DNA from: CANHCC01 sp040381555
GTDB lineage: Bacteria > Bacteroidota > Bacteroidia > J057 > RFSG01
DNA: 10,842 nucleotides
Direction: 5' to 3'
Assembly (NCBI GenBank): GCA_040381555.1
Contig: JBEIHC010000101.1
Span: forward strand, 1 to 10,842
Part shown: piece by piece, positions 1 through 6,462 of the stretch
How the letters are laid out: every line of letters begins with the position of its first letter
How positions within the stretch are numbered: position 1 is the first letter of the stretch
Notes under the pieces: generated by a model
Seen by the model: the letters and a program-made list of their open reading frames with translations, nothing else
Database searches by the model: none
Told to the model about the DNA's origin: nothing
Position numbers and translations under genes: made by a program

Positions 1-142
1 CAAAATAGCGGAAAAAACAGGGATGAGTAGGCCCAGTTTGTACAAAGCATTATCCGAAGGATCCAAACCTCAATTTTCAACTATTATCAAAGTCTTAAAA
101 GCCGTTGGGGGACAGATCAGAATTAATCCAATATCCACTTAG
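1..142 (+). CDS. HigA/HI1420-family antitoxin, helix-turn-helix, C-terminal part
   Basis: The 46 visible codons run in frame from base 2 to a TAG at 140-142; the start lies off the left edge. The readable end, with GMSRPSLYKALSEGSKPQF followed by an IIKVLKAVGG helix, matches the C-terminal helix-turn-helix of the small HI1420-type addiction-module antitoxins (Xre/HigA-like). In that family the protein binds its own operator and neutralises a RelE/ParE-like (HI1419/Gp49) toxin, whose gene usually lies immediately upstream. That toxin gene would be outside this window, so the pairing is inferred. The protein appears to end normally, with a short basic tail and no truncation. An orphan antitoxin or an ordinary small regulator cannot be excluded, because the toxin side is not visible. 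Confidence 0.8.
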   Translation, partial: KIAEKTGMSRPSLYKALSEGSKPQFSTIIKVLKAVGGQIRINPIST

Positions 143-506
143 TAAACGAATGTGTAACCACAGCCTTTTCATTGAGTACTCTCCAATCCGAAGATAAACA
201 GCAAGTCTTAAAATCGTTAGGGAATTAGTCCCAACTCAGTAAAAATAAGCTCTACGCCGTTTTATGTGGGTAAGTTATAAATTAAATTTATACTGTATTC
301 TGCTTACTAAACACACGATAAATGCTCAGGAACTGTGGCTTATTTTAAACCTTTAGGTCACCATATCCTTATTTAATTCAAGTATAATTCTTTACCCATA
401 AATAATGGCAAAGAAACCCCATAAATCACCTACTAAAAACACCGAAAAACCCTACTGTGTCAACTTCAGAATTTATCAATCGCATTTTAACCGCAGCAAA
501 CCCTCT
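143..506. other. Non-coding spacer between convergent genes
   Basis: This AT-rich spacer of 364 bp separates the 3' ends of the antitoxin gene (+) and the surface protein gene (-), so it should hold transcription stops rather than promoters for them. I see no strong hairpin with a T-run. A weak GGGA/TCCC stem lies at 220-232. A perfect AT-only palindrome with 8-bp arms around a single central A lies at 276-292; in DNA this AT-rich it may be chance. A 49-codon open frame on the plus strand starts at 405 and runs to 554, into the 3' end of the neighbouring gene; I do not support it as a gene. Confidence 0.6.
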
Positions 507-3500
507 CTACCTCACCACCACTTTCCCCTTCCAAATCTTCCCTGCTCCATTTAATTGCAAGAGATAAATGCCTGCACTGGCATTCAATTCCAAGGTAAGG
601 TCTTTTTGTTCTTTACGCTGCCCGGAATAAACCATTTTACCGGCAAGATCTGTGATTTGTACTAAGAGCTCCTGGTTCTGCAATTCATTCGGTAGCTCTA
701 CCCTGAATTTCCCTTCATTTGGATTCGGATAAATACCCAATGTCATTTCCTCCAGCAGAGATTCATTCGATACAGGCACCACAACCACAACGGTCTGCTG
801 AGTTGTATCCACGCCACAAGGACCGGCTGTTGCCAGGGTGATAACATAGGTTCCGGATACGCCATATACAAATACAGGATTGGTGCTGCTCACCCAATTG
901 GAATTTGTCCCTGAATTCCAGGAATACGAGGTAGCCATGGTGCTAGTATTAAGCAAAATCACACTGTCATTTGAAACAGTAGCTGTGAAAGCAGCAGTAG
1001 GAGGAAGATTAATGCCAATGACAATAGAACTTGGGCTTAAGCCTCCCGGGCAAATACTATTGGAAACAGTGAGTAAAGTATAGGTAGTGCTGGAGTTCAC
1101 CAATACGGTATGAGTGTAAGGATTATTCGATATTCCGGTGAGGGTAATCGGAGTTGTTCCCTGAGTGTAGGTGAGGGTAAATGGCGCCTGTCCTCCGGTG
1201 AGGGTGAAAGTCAATACAGCATTGGAGCCTGCACAAACGGAGGCTGGTCCTGTGAGTATACCTGTAGTAGGGGTGCCCACTACAAAACTGGCAGACCCTG
1301 TAACGAGGCCAGTACCACAATTGCTGTCACTCACCTGAGTTAGGGTATAAGTGGTCGGATTCACAGAAGGGCTAACAGGGAAAGAATAAGGACTGGCAGT
1401 TACGCCTGTAACGGTTATCGTATTTGTTCCATTGGTATAGCTGAAGGTCCAAGGGGCACTACCATTCAGGGTAGTGGTGAGCTGGGCAGTTCCAGACTGA
1501 CAGATAGAGCCTCCTCCACTTAAAATTCCAATAGGTACATTGGCAACGGTAACTAAGGCTGTGCCGGATACAGGACCACTGCCACAGCCTGTTGAGTTCA
1601 TAGACACTAAAGAGTAAGTGGTATTCGCTCCAGGAGTTACATTCAGAGAATAAGGCGAACTGGTAACATTGTTTACGGTTGTATTTCCAACTCCATTGGA
1701 ATAAACAAAAGAATACGGGCTTCCACCGGATATATTTACAGTAAGACTGGCTCCCTGTCCGGAGCATACACTCGCTCCCCCTGATAGGCTGGCAGCTGCA
1801 GTACTACCAATTACAATAACGGCAGAACCACTCGCATTGCCGTTGCTACAACCGGGCATAGACACAGCGGTTGCAGTATAAGTGGTAGTTACAGAAGGTG
1901 TTAATGTAAATAGGTATGGATTGGTATTCGCCGTTACCTGAGCATTTGTGCTGCCGTTGCTGTAAGTCATTACCCATGGGCTGGTTCCGGTAAAAGATGC
2001 GGTAAGTTGTGTCCCATTACCGAAACAAATCGTTTCCCCTCCGGTTAATACCACACTGGGCGGAGTAATTTGGGTAACTGTACCTGAACCACTAGCAGTA
2101 CCCGTGCCACAGGAATTGGTAACACCTGTCAGAGTATAAGTAGTATTCGCTGTTGGGGTAAGAGATAAGTTATAGGGGCTGGAATTGATTCCGCTGCGGG
2201 TGAAGGAAGATGTCCCATCCGAGAAAGTAATCGTCCAAGGACTTGCGCCACTTAGGGTTACTTGCAAACTAGTTGAAGCTCCCGTACAGAAATTAGCATT
2301 ACCCCCGATAGTGGCAGAGGAGGATGCGCTGATAGAGATGGCAGCTGAACCGGATACTGTTCCCGCTCCACAAAAGTCACTTACGATAGTTCCGGAATAA
2401 GTGCCTGCTGAGGGAGGTGTTACAGTAATTAAATGAGGATTCGTTGTAATGCCTGTAACCGTTACGGGTGTGGTGCCATCTGTATAAGTATAACTCCAAG
2501 GACTCGTGCCCGTAAAGGTAACAGTCAAAGTAGTTGAGCCTGCTGGGCAAATGGTGGCTGTGCCTGTCAGGGTGGCTGTTGCAGCAGGTCTGACCGTTAC
2601 CACATGCGTTCCGGATGCAGAGGCTGGGCAATTGGAGTTACTGGCAGAAGTAAGCGTATAGGTGCGGGTAACAGAGGGAGTAACTGTTACGACAAATGGA
2701 CTGGCAGTGATGCCGGTCTGGGTAACAGGGGTAACACCATCTGTATAGGTGAGGGAATAAGGTCCGCCTCCTGCAAGTGTAAAACTTAACTGAGCCGTAC
2801 CATTGGCACAAATAGTAGAGCTACCAGAGAGAGAAGCTGTAGGAGCAGCGTTCACCGTAACATTGGTAGCCGACATGGCATCATTCGAAGTATTCACATC
2901 TCCCGTCACGGTTGTGCTGGCATTGAAAGTATAGGTGCCGGCGCTTGTCATATTATAGCCAGTGGCTACAGTTACATTTTGAGTGGCATTGGAAGCCAAG
3001 GTTCCAGAACTGAGAATTACCGCAGGAAAAGTCTGTGGGTTAGTTACGCTAACCGCAGCATTTACGGTAACATTATTGGTAGCAAAATTGATGGTGGTTG
3101 CACTATTATTACGCACCTGAACCACAACATTCGAATTGGTTGGACAAAGGGGAGTTGTGGGAGTGATCAATGCTGTGGCGGACATATCAATACTCGGAGT
3201 ACTTCCTGTGATATTGACATCATAATCATGTGTCTCTCCAAAATCGGCATTGGGGGAGAACAATACAGAAAGAAAACTGGTGCAGGCATCATTTCCCGTC
3301 ATAACCGTTTCTCCGCAGGTTCGCACCCGCATCCGAACGGTTCCAATTGCCGTTGTGCCCGGAATAGTAATATTTCCGGTAAAACTCAAACTAGAAGTAC
3401 TGCCAGAGTTCCAAACATTTTCTGTTGATTCAAACTGACTGTTATTATTGTAATCAATCCAGATAGCCGCGTAATAGGTTAGATTGGCATTGCTATTTAT

Positions 3501-3779
3501 CGTGAATGAATAAGTTTGATTCTGGCTCACATTAAATACCGGGGTGGTAAAAAATGTTCTACCTGTTGTGGTATTGTCACATCCGGCTGAGGTATGCGTA
3601 GTACTGGCAAAGATGAAAGAGGAAATACCCGGGTTTACAACCAAGAAGTTTCCATTGCAATCACTGGTTCCAAAATTGGAGGTTAAGCATTGGGCTTGAG
3701 CACTCGTTGAGGTAATAACGAGTGAACTCAGACAGAGTAAAAGCAAGCAGAGCGATCGAGTAACAATAGGATAATACAT
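507..3779 (-). CDS. Secreted multidomain Ig-repeat surface protein with T9SS sorting domain
   Basis: A protein of 1090 residues. Residues 1-29 are a clear signal peptide: a basic start, the LCLLLLCLSSLVI core, then a cut after AQA. Residues about 31-191 look like a GEVED domain (AIWIDYNNN, VRMRVR and GETHDYDVNI blocks). Residues about 197-310 are CARDB/Ig-like. Residues about 313-923 hold seven tandem ~87-residue Ig-like repeats, each with one cysteine pair. Residues about 926-1001 are PKD-like. From about 1013 the C-terminus is a type A T9SS sorting domain with YPNP at 1017-1020, ITDLAGKMVYSG, GIYLLQL and a basic KGKVVVR end. By family knowledge, such proteins cross the inner membrane by Sec and the outer membrane by T9SS, and are then cleaved and anchored or released. 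No catalytic domain is visible, so adhesion or matrix formation is the likely role (inference). Its upstream region is shared with the divergent gene at 4071, and no consensus promoter is obvious there. The start at 3779 is fixed by the signal peptide. Confidence 0.93.
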   Translation of the reverse strand: MYYPIVTRSLCLLLLCLSSLVITSTSAQAQCLTSNFGTSDCNGNFLVVNPGISSFIFASTTHTSAGCDNTTTGRTFFTTPVFNVSQNQTYSFTINSNANLTYYAAIWIDYNNNSQFESTENVWNSGSTSSLSFTGNITIPGTTAIGTVRMRVRTCGETVMTGNDACTSFLSVLFSPNADFGETHDYDVNITGSTPSIDMSATALITPTTPLCPTNSNVVVQVRNNSATTINFATNNVTVNAAVSVTNPQTFPAVILSSGTLASNATQNVTVATGYNMTSAGTYTFNASTTVTGDVNTSNDAMSATNVTVNAAPTASLSGSSTICANGTAQLSFTLAGGGPYSLTYTDGVTPVTQTGITASPFVVTVTPSVTRTYTLTSASNSNCPASASGTHVVTVRPAATATLTGTATICPAGSTTLTVTFTGTSPWSYTYTDGTTPVTVTGITTNPHLITVTPPSAGTYSGTIVSDFCGAGTVSGSAAISISASSSATIGGNANFCTGASTSLQVTLSGASPWTITFSDGTSSFTRSGINSSPYNLSLTPTANTTYTLTGVTNSCGTGTASGSGTVTQITPPSVVLTGGETICFGNGTQLTASFTGTSPWVMTYSNGSTNAQVTANTNPYLFTLTPSVTTTYTATAVSMPGCSNGNASGSAVIVIGSTAAASLSGGASVCSGQGASLTVNISGGSPYSFVYSNGVGNTTVNNVTSSPYSLNVTPGANTTYSLVSMNSTGCGSGPVSGTALVTVANVPIGILSGGGSICQSGTAQLTTTLNGSAPWTFSYTNGTNTITVTGVTASPYSFPVSPSVNPTTYTLTQVSDSNCGTGLVTGSASFVVGTPTTGILTGPASVCAGSNAVLTFTLTGGQAPFTLTYTQGTTPITLTGISNNPYTHTVLVNSSTTYTLLTVSNSICPGGLSPSSIVIGINLPPTAAFTATVSNDSVILLNTSTMATSYSWNSGTNSNWVSSTNPVFVYGVSGTYVITLATAGPCGVDTTQQTVVVVVPVSNESLLEEMTLGIYPNPNEGKFRVELPNELQNQELLVQITDLAGKMVYSGQRKEQKDLTLELNASAGIYLLQLNGAGKIWKGKVVVR
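1011..2843 (-). repeat. Seven tandem ~87-residue Ig-like repeats with paired cysteines
   Basis: This is a repeat at protein level within the surface protein, covering residues about 313-923. Each unit begins with a small-residue strand (for example ASLSGSSTIC), then has a TYTDG- or TYSNG-like turn, an S/N-P-Y or similar block and a TTYTLT-like strand, and ends with a second cysteine in an xC(G/P/S)xG context. The first cysteine of each unit is at residues 324, 411, 498, 585, 672, 760 and 849, so the period is 87, 87, 87, 87, 88 and 89. The partner cysteine follows 59-61 residues later (384, 470, 557, 644, 732, 821 and 910). One disulfide per domain is the natural reading, but this is inferred. 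The units have diverged in sequence, so this is old duplication, not a recent DNA repeat. Confidence 0.9.
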
Positions 3780-4070
3780 AATTAGATATGGATAAGATTG
3801 AATCCCAATTATTGAGGTAACTCAAAGATTTTCAGTACGCAATATAATAAGAATTAACTGGAAATTACCAGAATAGGCAATTCGTATGAATGATTGGTAT
3901 ATTTTAAATCTTCAGAGACCTAATCGAAAGGTTGCAGCACGATTTTTATTTATAAAGGTTACTTAAAAAACTAATTTTTTTGTAGAATAAATTGCAACTT
4001 GTTGTAAAAAATCATCGTACAAAACATTATAAATCAAGTACAATGCTGTGTCACCCTTTTTTTAAGAAGT
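3780..4070. promoter_or_regulatory. Divergent intergenic region, promoters not resolved
   Basis: This AT-rich spacer of 291 bp lies between the start codons of two divergent genes for exported proteins, so both promoters must lie in or near it. I looked for the Bacteroidota -7 element TAnnTTTG on both strands. The closest on the minus strand is AATCTTTG (complement of 3823-3830), with one mismatch and no TTG at the right distance. I found no convincing match on the plus strand. No hairpin with a T-run is present. Confidence 0.4.
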
Positions 4071-4682
4071 ATGAAAAAAATTATCGCCTCCCTCCTTATC
4101 AGCATTTTTTTCTCAAATTTTCTTTTTCCTCAAACCCTCTCCAACTCTGTGACGGGGTTTAAATCTGGAGTTTATTTCAATGCGGATGAATTCTCCCGAA
4201 ATCATCCCGCTGAATCCGCTCAAGATTGCTCCAAACCCTATTGTTATCAGGTGTTCAATGACTTCGGATTTTCTAACCTAAAAGTAAAAACCGAGCAATC
4301 CTCTAACAACATTTATCCTGCCGGTACCATTTTCGCTTTTGTAGATTGTTACGGAAGAGCCTACCGATATTTTGACGGTAAATACTATCAAATATTGGAT
4401 ATGGGTGCCATCAATATTTTCGTGAGCCTTAAAAGCCAATTAGTGGATAATCACTTCATCCCAGAAAGTGAATTTTTCTTCAGCACCTCCTTGGATGGGG
4501 AGTTACAAGCCTTCGAAAGAGAAAAGGTCATAGAATCTTACCGAAACTTTCCTGAGTTTGCTGCAATGGTCGATAAAACTTTTTATCCTAATGTAAGCCT
4601 GAAAGAATTCAACTCTGCCTCCGGTATCTATGAAATCAACCGGGCTTATAATCAATTAACCGCCCTCGTTTCTCAAAGATAA
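4071..4682 (+). CDS. Exported protein of unknown function
   Basis: A protein of 203 residues that I do not recognise. Residues 1-20 are a signal peptide (MKKIIASLLISIFFSNFLFP), probably cut before Q21, giving a periplasmic or surface protein. There is no lipobox cysteine, so it is probably not a lipoprotein. The mature part has three cysteines (C53, C58 and C93). It is rich in aromatic residues around 82-118, where VDCYGRAYRYFDGKYYQILD resembles strands of a small beta domain. The C-terminal third (about 145-200) looks helical and contains EREKVIESYRNFPEFAAMVD. It is transcribed divergently from the surface protein gene and convergently with the Nudix gene, so it appears to be a single-gene unit. 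The start is chosen because the signal peptide begins there directly. That this is a gene is well supported; its function is open. Confidence 0.8.
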   Translation: MKKIIASLLISIFFSNFLFPQTLSNSVTGFKSGVYFNADEFSRNHPAESAQDCSKPYCYQVFNDFGFSNLKVKTEQSSNNIYPAGTIFAFVDCYGRAYRYFDGKYYQILDMGAINIFVSLKSQLVDNHFIPESEFFFSTSLDGELQAFEREKVIESYRNFPEFAAMVDKTFYPNVSLKEFNSASGIYEINRAYNQLTALVSQR

Positions 4683-4686
4683 TCCT

Positions 4687-4721
4687 GTAAGTCTCAACTT
4701 TTGAATGCCCTTTAGGCTTAC
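4687..4721. terminator. Candidate bidirectional hairpin between convergent genes
   Basis: GTAAGTCT (4687-4694) can pair with AGGCTTAC (4714-4721), giving eight pairs including one G-U, with a 19-nt loop. It starts 4 bp after the stop of the upstream plus-strand gene and lies 12 bp from the end of the Nudix gene on the other strand. No proper T-run follows on either side, and the loop is long, so its activity as an intrinsic terminator is doubtful. Confidence 0.3.
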
Positions 4722-4733
4722 TTCAACATTCGA

Positions 4734-5294
4734 TTAGATTTCGCCTTTCTGAAGCATCAATTGTAATTTGAGAATTCCGGCAACAGACATCGAATCGGTA
4801 ATTTCTCCCCTCAGAACCATTTCATAGGCTTCCAGAAAAGGAATTCGTTTTACGCGCAACTGTTCCGTTTCCTCCGGCTCTGCCTCCCCATGACTTAGGT
4901 CAGTTGCTAGATAAATCAAGGCATACTCATCTGAAACAGAATTAGATAGATGCATAGTCTGGATGAGTTGCAAGTTTCGGGCCTGCATCCCTGTTTCTTC
5001 CAATAGTTCACGCCTCGCCCCTTCCAGAGGGTCAATGCCCAAAGGACTGCCTCCTTCGGGAATTTCCCAGGAATAGGAATCCAAGGGATACCGGTATTGA
5101 CCCACCAGCCAGGTATGATGCTCTGAATCCAAGGGAATAATCCCTATCGCTAAATTTTTAAACTGCACCACCCCATAAATTCCAGGGTTTCCAGCTGGAT
5201 TCAATACCTGATGCTCGGATACTTTGATCCAAGGATTGTCATATTTAACTTCCTGGCTTAGTTTTGTCCAAGGATTTTGCTCTTCAGTTTTCAT
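4734..5294 (-). CDS. Nudix hydrolase, ADP-ribose pyrophosphatase-like
   Basis: A protein of 186 residues from the proposed start. The Nudix box is at about 81-103: EIPEGG, then ARRELLEETGM, giving the REUxEExGU core at R95-M103 that binds the metal and pyrophosphate. The usual glutamate of the G-x5-E part is isoleucine (I87). The order of elements (NPWIKV near residue 20, VVQF, a WLVGQYRYP strand, then SWEIPEGG) fits the ADP-ribose/NDP-sugar pyrophosphatase branch that cleaves nucleoside diphosphate compounds in the cytoplasm. The exact substrate cannot be told from sequence. An upstream in-frame ATG at 5327 would add 11 hydrophobic residues and overlap the divergent rnhB start. I prefer 5294, because MKTEEQNPW gives a normal family N-terminus and a TATTTTTG element lies just upstream. 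Confidence 0.9.
   Translation of the reverse strand: MKTEEQNPWTKLSQEVKYDNPWIKVSEHQVLNPAGNPGIYGVVQFKNLAIGIIPLDSEHHTWLVGQYRYPLDSYSWEIPEGGSPLGIDPLEGARRELLEETGMQARNLQLIQTMHLSNSVSDEYALIYLATDLSHGEAEPEETEQLRVKRIPFLEAYEMVLRGEITDSMSVAGILKLQLMLQKGEI
5236..5266 (+). promoter_or_regulatory. Candidate promoter for rnhB inside the Nudix gene
   Basis: TTG at 5236-5238 and TAGTTTTG at 5259-5266 are separated by 20 bp, matching the Bacteroidota TTG / TAnnTTTG pattern in sequence and spacing. Transcription would begin near 5271, about 50 nt before the rnhB ATG. The site lies within the 5' coding part of the opposite-strand Nudix gene. It is a motif match only. Confidence 0.45.
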
Positions 5295-5300
5295 GCCGGA

Positions 5301-5308
5301 CAAAAATA
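5301..5308 (-). promoter_or_regulatory. Candidate -7 element for the Nudix gene
   Basis: Read on the minus strand this is TATTTTTG, a full match to TAnnTTTG, ending six bases before the ATG at 5294. With usual spacing, transcription would begin at or just before the ATG, giving a leaderless or nearly leaderless mRNA. No TTG is seen at the expected -33 distance, so only half of the promoter is supported. Confidence 0.35.
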
Positions 5309-5320
5309 CAAGGAAAGCCA

Positions 5321-5929
5321 ATGCCATTACCTGAAAGAATGCGAGCGGGAGTGCTCGAAGCGGGAGTCGATGAAGCAGGCAGAGGCTGTCTGGCAGGTCC
5401 GGTTGTGGCGGCTGCGGTTATTCTACCCGAGGGGTTTTCCGATAATCAGCTGAATGACTCCAAGAAAATTCCCGAAGCCCTTCGATATAAGTTGCGAGAT
5501 CGTATTCTGGATCAGGCATTGGCATGGAACATCGGCATTATAAGTGCTCCCCGAATTGACCGCATCAACATCCTCAATGCTACTTTTGAAGCCATGCACC
5601 AGGCATTAGATAAGCTGCCAATAAAACCGGAATTCATCCTCGTGGATGGCAATCGATTCAAACCCTGGAACGAAACAGAACACCTATGCATCGTCAAAGG
5701 GGATAGTAAGTTTGCTTCAATAGCAGCGGCATCTATTCTGGCCAAAACAGTTCGGGACGACATTATGCAGCTCCTACACCAAGAATTTCCTGCTTATCAT
5801 TGGAATACCAATAAAGGCTATGGCACTCAAGCGCATGTAGAGGCCATTTTTGATTTTGGACAAACGCGCTATCATCGAAAAAGCTTCAAAACGCCTGCTC
5901 AATTAGATTTGTTTAAACCAATTAGCTGA
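5321..5929 (+). CDS. rnhB: Ribonuclease HII
   Basis: A protein of 202 residues that cuts the RNA strand of RNA-DNA hybrids and removes ribonucleotides misincorporated in DNA; it is cytoplasmic. Family motifs are all present: GVDEAGRGCLAGPVVAAAVI with catalytic D17 and E18, LNDSKKI (45-50), ILVDGN with D109, and KGDSKFASIAAASILAKTVRD with the fourth acidic residue likely D128. NKGYGTQAH (154-162) is the conserved C-terminal block. The length is typical. The frame is open back to a possible earlier start at 5264, but that would overlap the Nudix gene. The ATG at 5321 has AGGA (5311-5314) six bases upstream and places DEAGRG at the usual distance. The tail carries QLDLF (194-198), which resembles a beta-clamp-binding motif. 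Confidence 0.95.
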   Translation: MPLPERMRAGVLEAGVDEAGRGCLAGPVVAAAVILPEGFSDNQLNDSKKIPEALRYKLRDRILDQALAWNIGIISAPRIDRINILNATFEAMHQALDKLPIKPEFILVDGNRFKPWNETEHLCIVKGDSKFASIAAASILAKTVRDDIMQLLHQEFPAYHWNTNKGYGTQAHVEAIFDFGQTRYHRKSFKTPAQLDLFKPIS

Positions 5930-5994
5930 AGGTACTTCTCCAGGATGCAATTAAAGAAGGGGATTTAGAACCTATACATAACAAACATTTCTAT

Positions 5995-6077
5995 GCGACC
6001 CCGTTGGGGTCGGTGCCGCTGCGGGGCATGCTGATTTCTATAAATAGTAGACCCCGATGGGGTCGCCTAAATGATAA
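5995..6077. repeat. REP-like multi-hairpin repeat, copy A
   Basis: The core (5995-6066) starts with GCGACCCC and ends with its complement GGGGTCGC. Within it lie CGACCCC-GTT-GGGGTCG (5996-6012, perfect 7-bp stem), TGCC/GGCA (6014-6028), CTAT-AA-ATAG (6038-6047) and GACCCC-GAT-GGGGTC (6050-6064, perfect 6-bp stem). It can therefore fold as a row of hairpins or as one outer stem. The GC-rich hairpins sit in AT-rich flanks. A second copy follows at an offset of 148 bp. Structured intergenic repeats of this kind are known in Bacteroidota and other phyla; movement by a RAYT-like transposase is only a possibility here, and no such gene is visible. Confidence 0.7.
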
Positions 6078-6135
6078 TTTTAATTGAAAATAGTCAATGC
6101 AGTTCTAAATAATGTAAATTAAAATTGGTTGGTCG

Positions 6136-6225
6136 ATTCCCCCCCATTGGAATGGCATTGATGCCTCTGTGGGGCATGCTGATTTCTATAAATAGTAGAC
6201 CCCGATGGAGTCGCCTAAATGATAA
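6136..6225. repeat. REP-like multi-hairpin repeat, copy B (diverged left part)
   Basis: Bases 6171-6208 are identical to 6023-6060 of copy A (38 bp). After one G-to-A change at 6209, bases 6210-6225 again match 6062-6077. The change puts a mismatch into the last hairpin. The left part has diverged in sequence but still forms stems: ATTCC/GGAAT (6136-6140 with 6149-6153), CCATT-GG-AATGG (6144-6155) and GGCAT-TG-ATGCC (6154-6165). Confidence 0.65.
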
Positions 6226-6295
6226 CTATAATTAAAAAACAGTAAATGCTGGGGAGCATAATAGATATTCAAGAATTGAAATTGCCTAGTAATTT

Positions 6296-6323
6296 CCACT
6301 TCTTGGGAGTGGTAAAGAAGTGG
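6296..6323. repeat. Perfect 9-bp inverted repeat
   Basis: CCACTTCTT (6296-6304) and AAGAAGTGG (6315-6323) are exact complements around a 10-nt loop. The loop contains AGTGG (6308-6312), which can pair with CCACT (6296-6300) instead, so two mutually exclusive hairpins are possible. No T-run follows, so it is a poor terminator. It lies about 140 bp before the NfeD-like gene and could be in its leader or be an operator; its role is unknown. Confidence 0.4.
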
Positions 6324-6462
6324 TCCCTATTATACAGATAAAACAATCTTATAGTTCGTTCGAAGCGGTGGTTCTTCATTTTACCTGCCAAGAAATGGAA
6401 TGTTCTGAAATTTACTCCCTCAAAGAACCAAAGTAAGCTCCAAAATCCCTATCTTTACTCTT

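Larger units (their letters stand above)
5930..6462. other. 533-bp spacer carrying hairpin repeats
   Basis: No gene is visible between rnhB and the NfeD-like gene. The spacer holds two copies of a GC-rich multi-hairpin repeat (5995-6077 and about 6136-6225) and an unrelated 9-bp inverted repeat (6296-6323). Just before the next gene, TATCTTTA at 6450-6457 matches the TAnnTTTG -7 element at all but the last base; no TTG is found at the expected distance upstream, so the promoter of that operon remains unsure. Confidence 0.6.

Noticed and set aside
276..292. Perfect AT-only palindrome with 8-bp arms as an operator
   Set aside because: It consists only of A and T in very AT-rich DNA and lies between two gene ends, not upstream of a start. 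Chance is the simplest explanation.
405..554. 49-codon plus-strand open frame beginning MAKKPHKSPTKN, not overlapping any gene in its first half
   Set aside because: It has no promoter or ribosome-binding match, runs 48 bp into the antisense of the surface protein gene, and shows a Pro/His-rich end that is simply the antisense of the neighbouring gene. It could be real, but nothing supports it beyond a start and a stop.
1011..3779. Several 60-150 codon open frames on both strands within the surface protein gene
   Set aside because: They are shadows of the threonine/serine-rich repeats in other frames; none shows a recognisable protein pattern or its own start signals.
5995..6225. CRISPR array
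   Set aside because: There are only two unequal copies at an offset of 148 bp, with several internal hairpins, no regular short spacers and no cas genes nearby.
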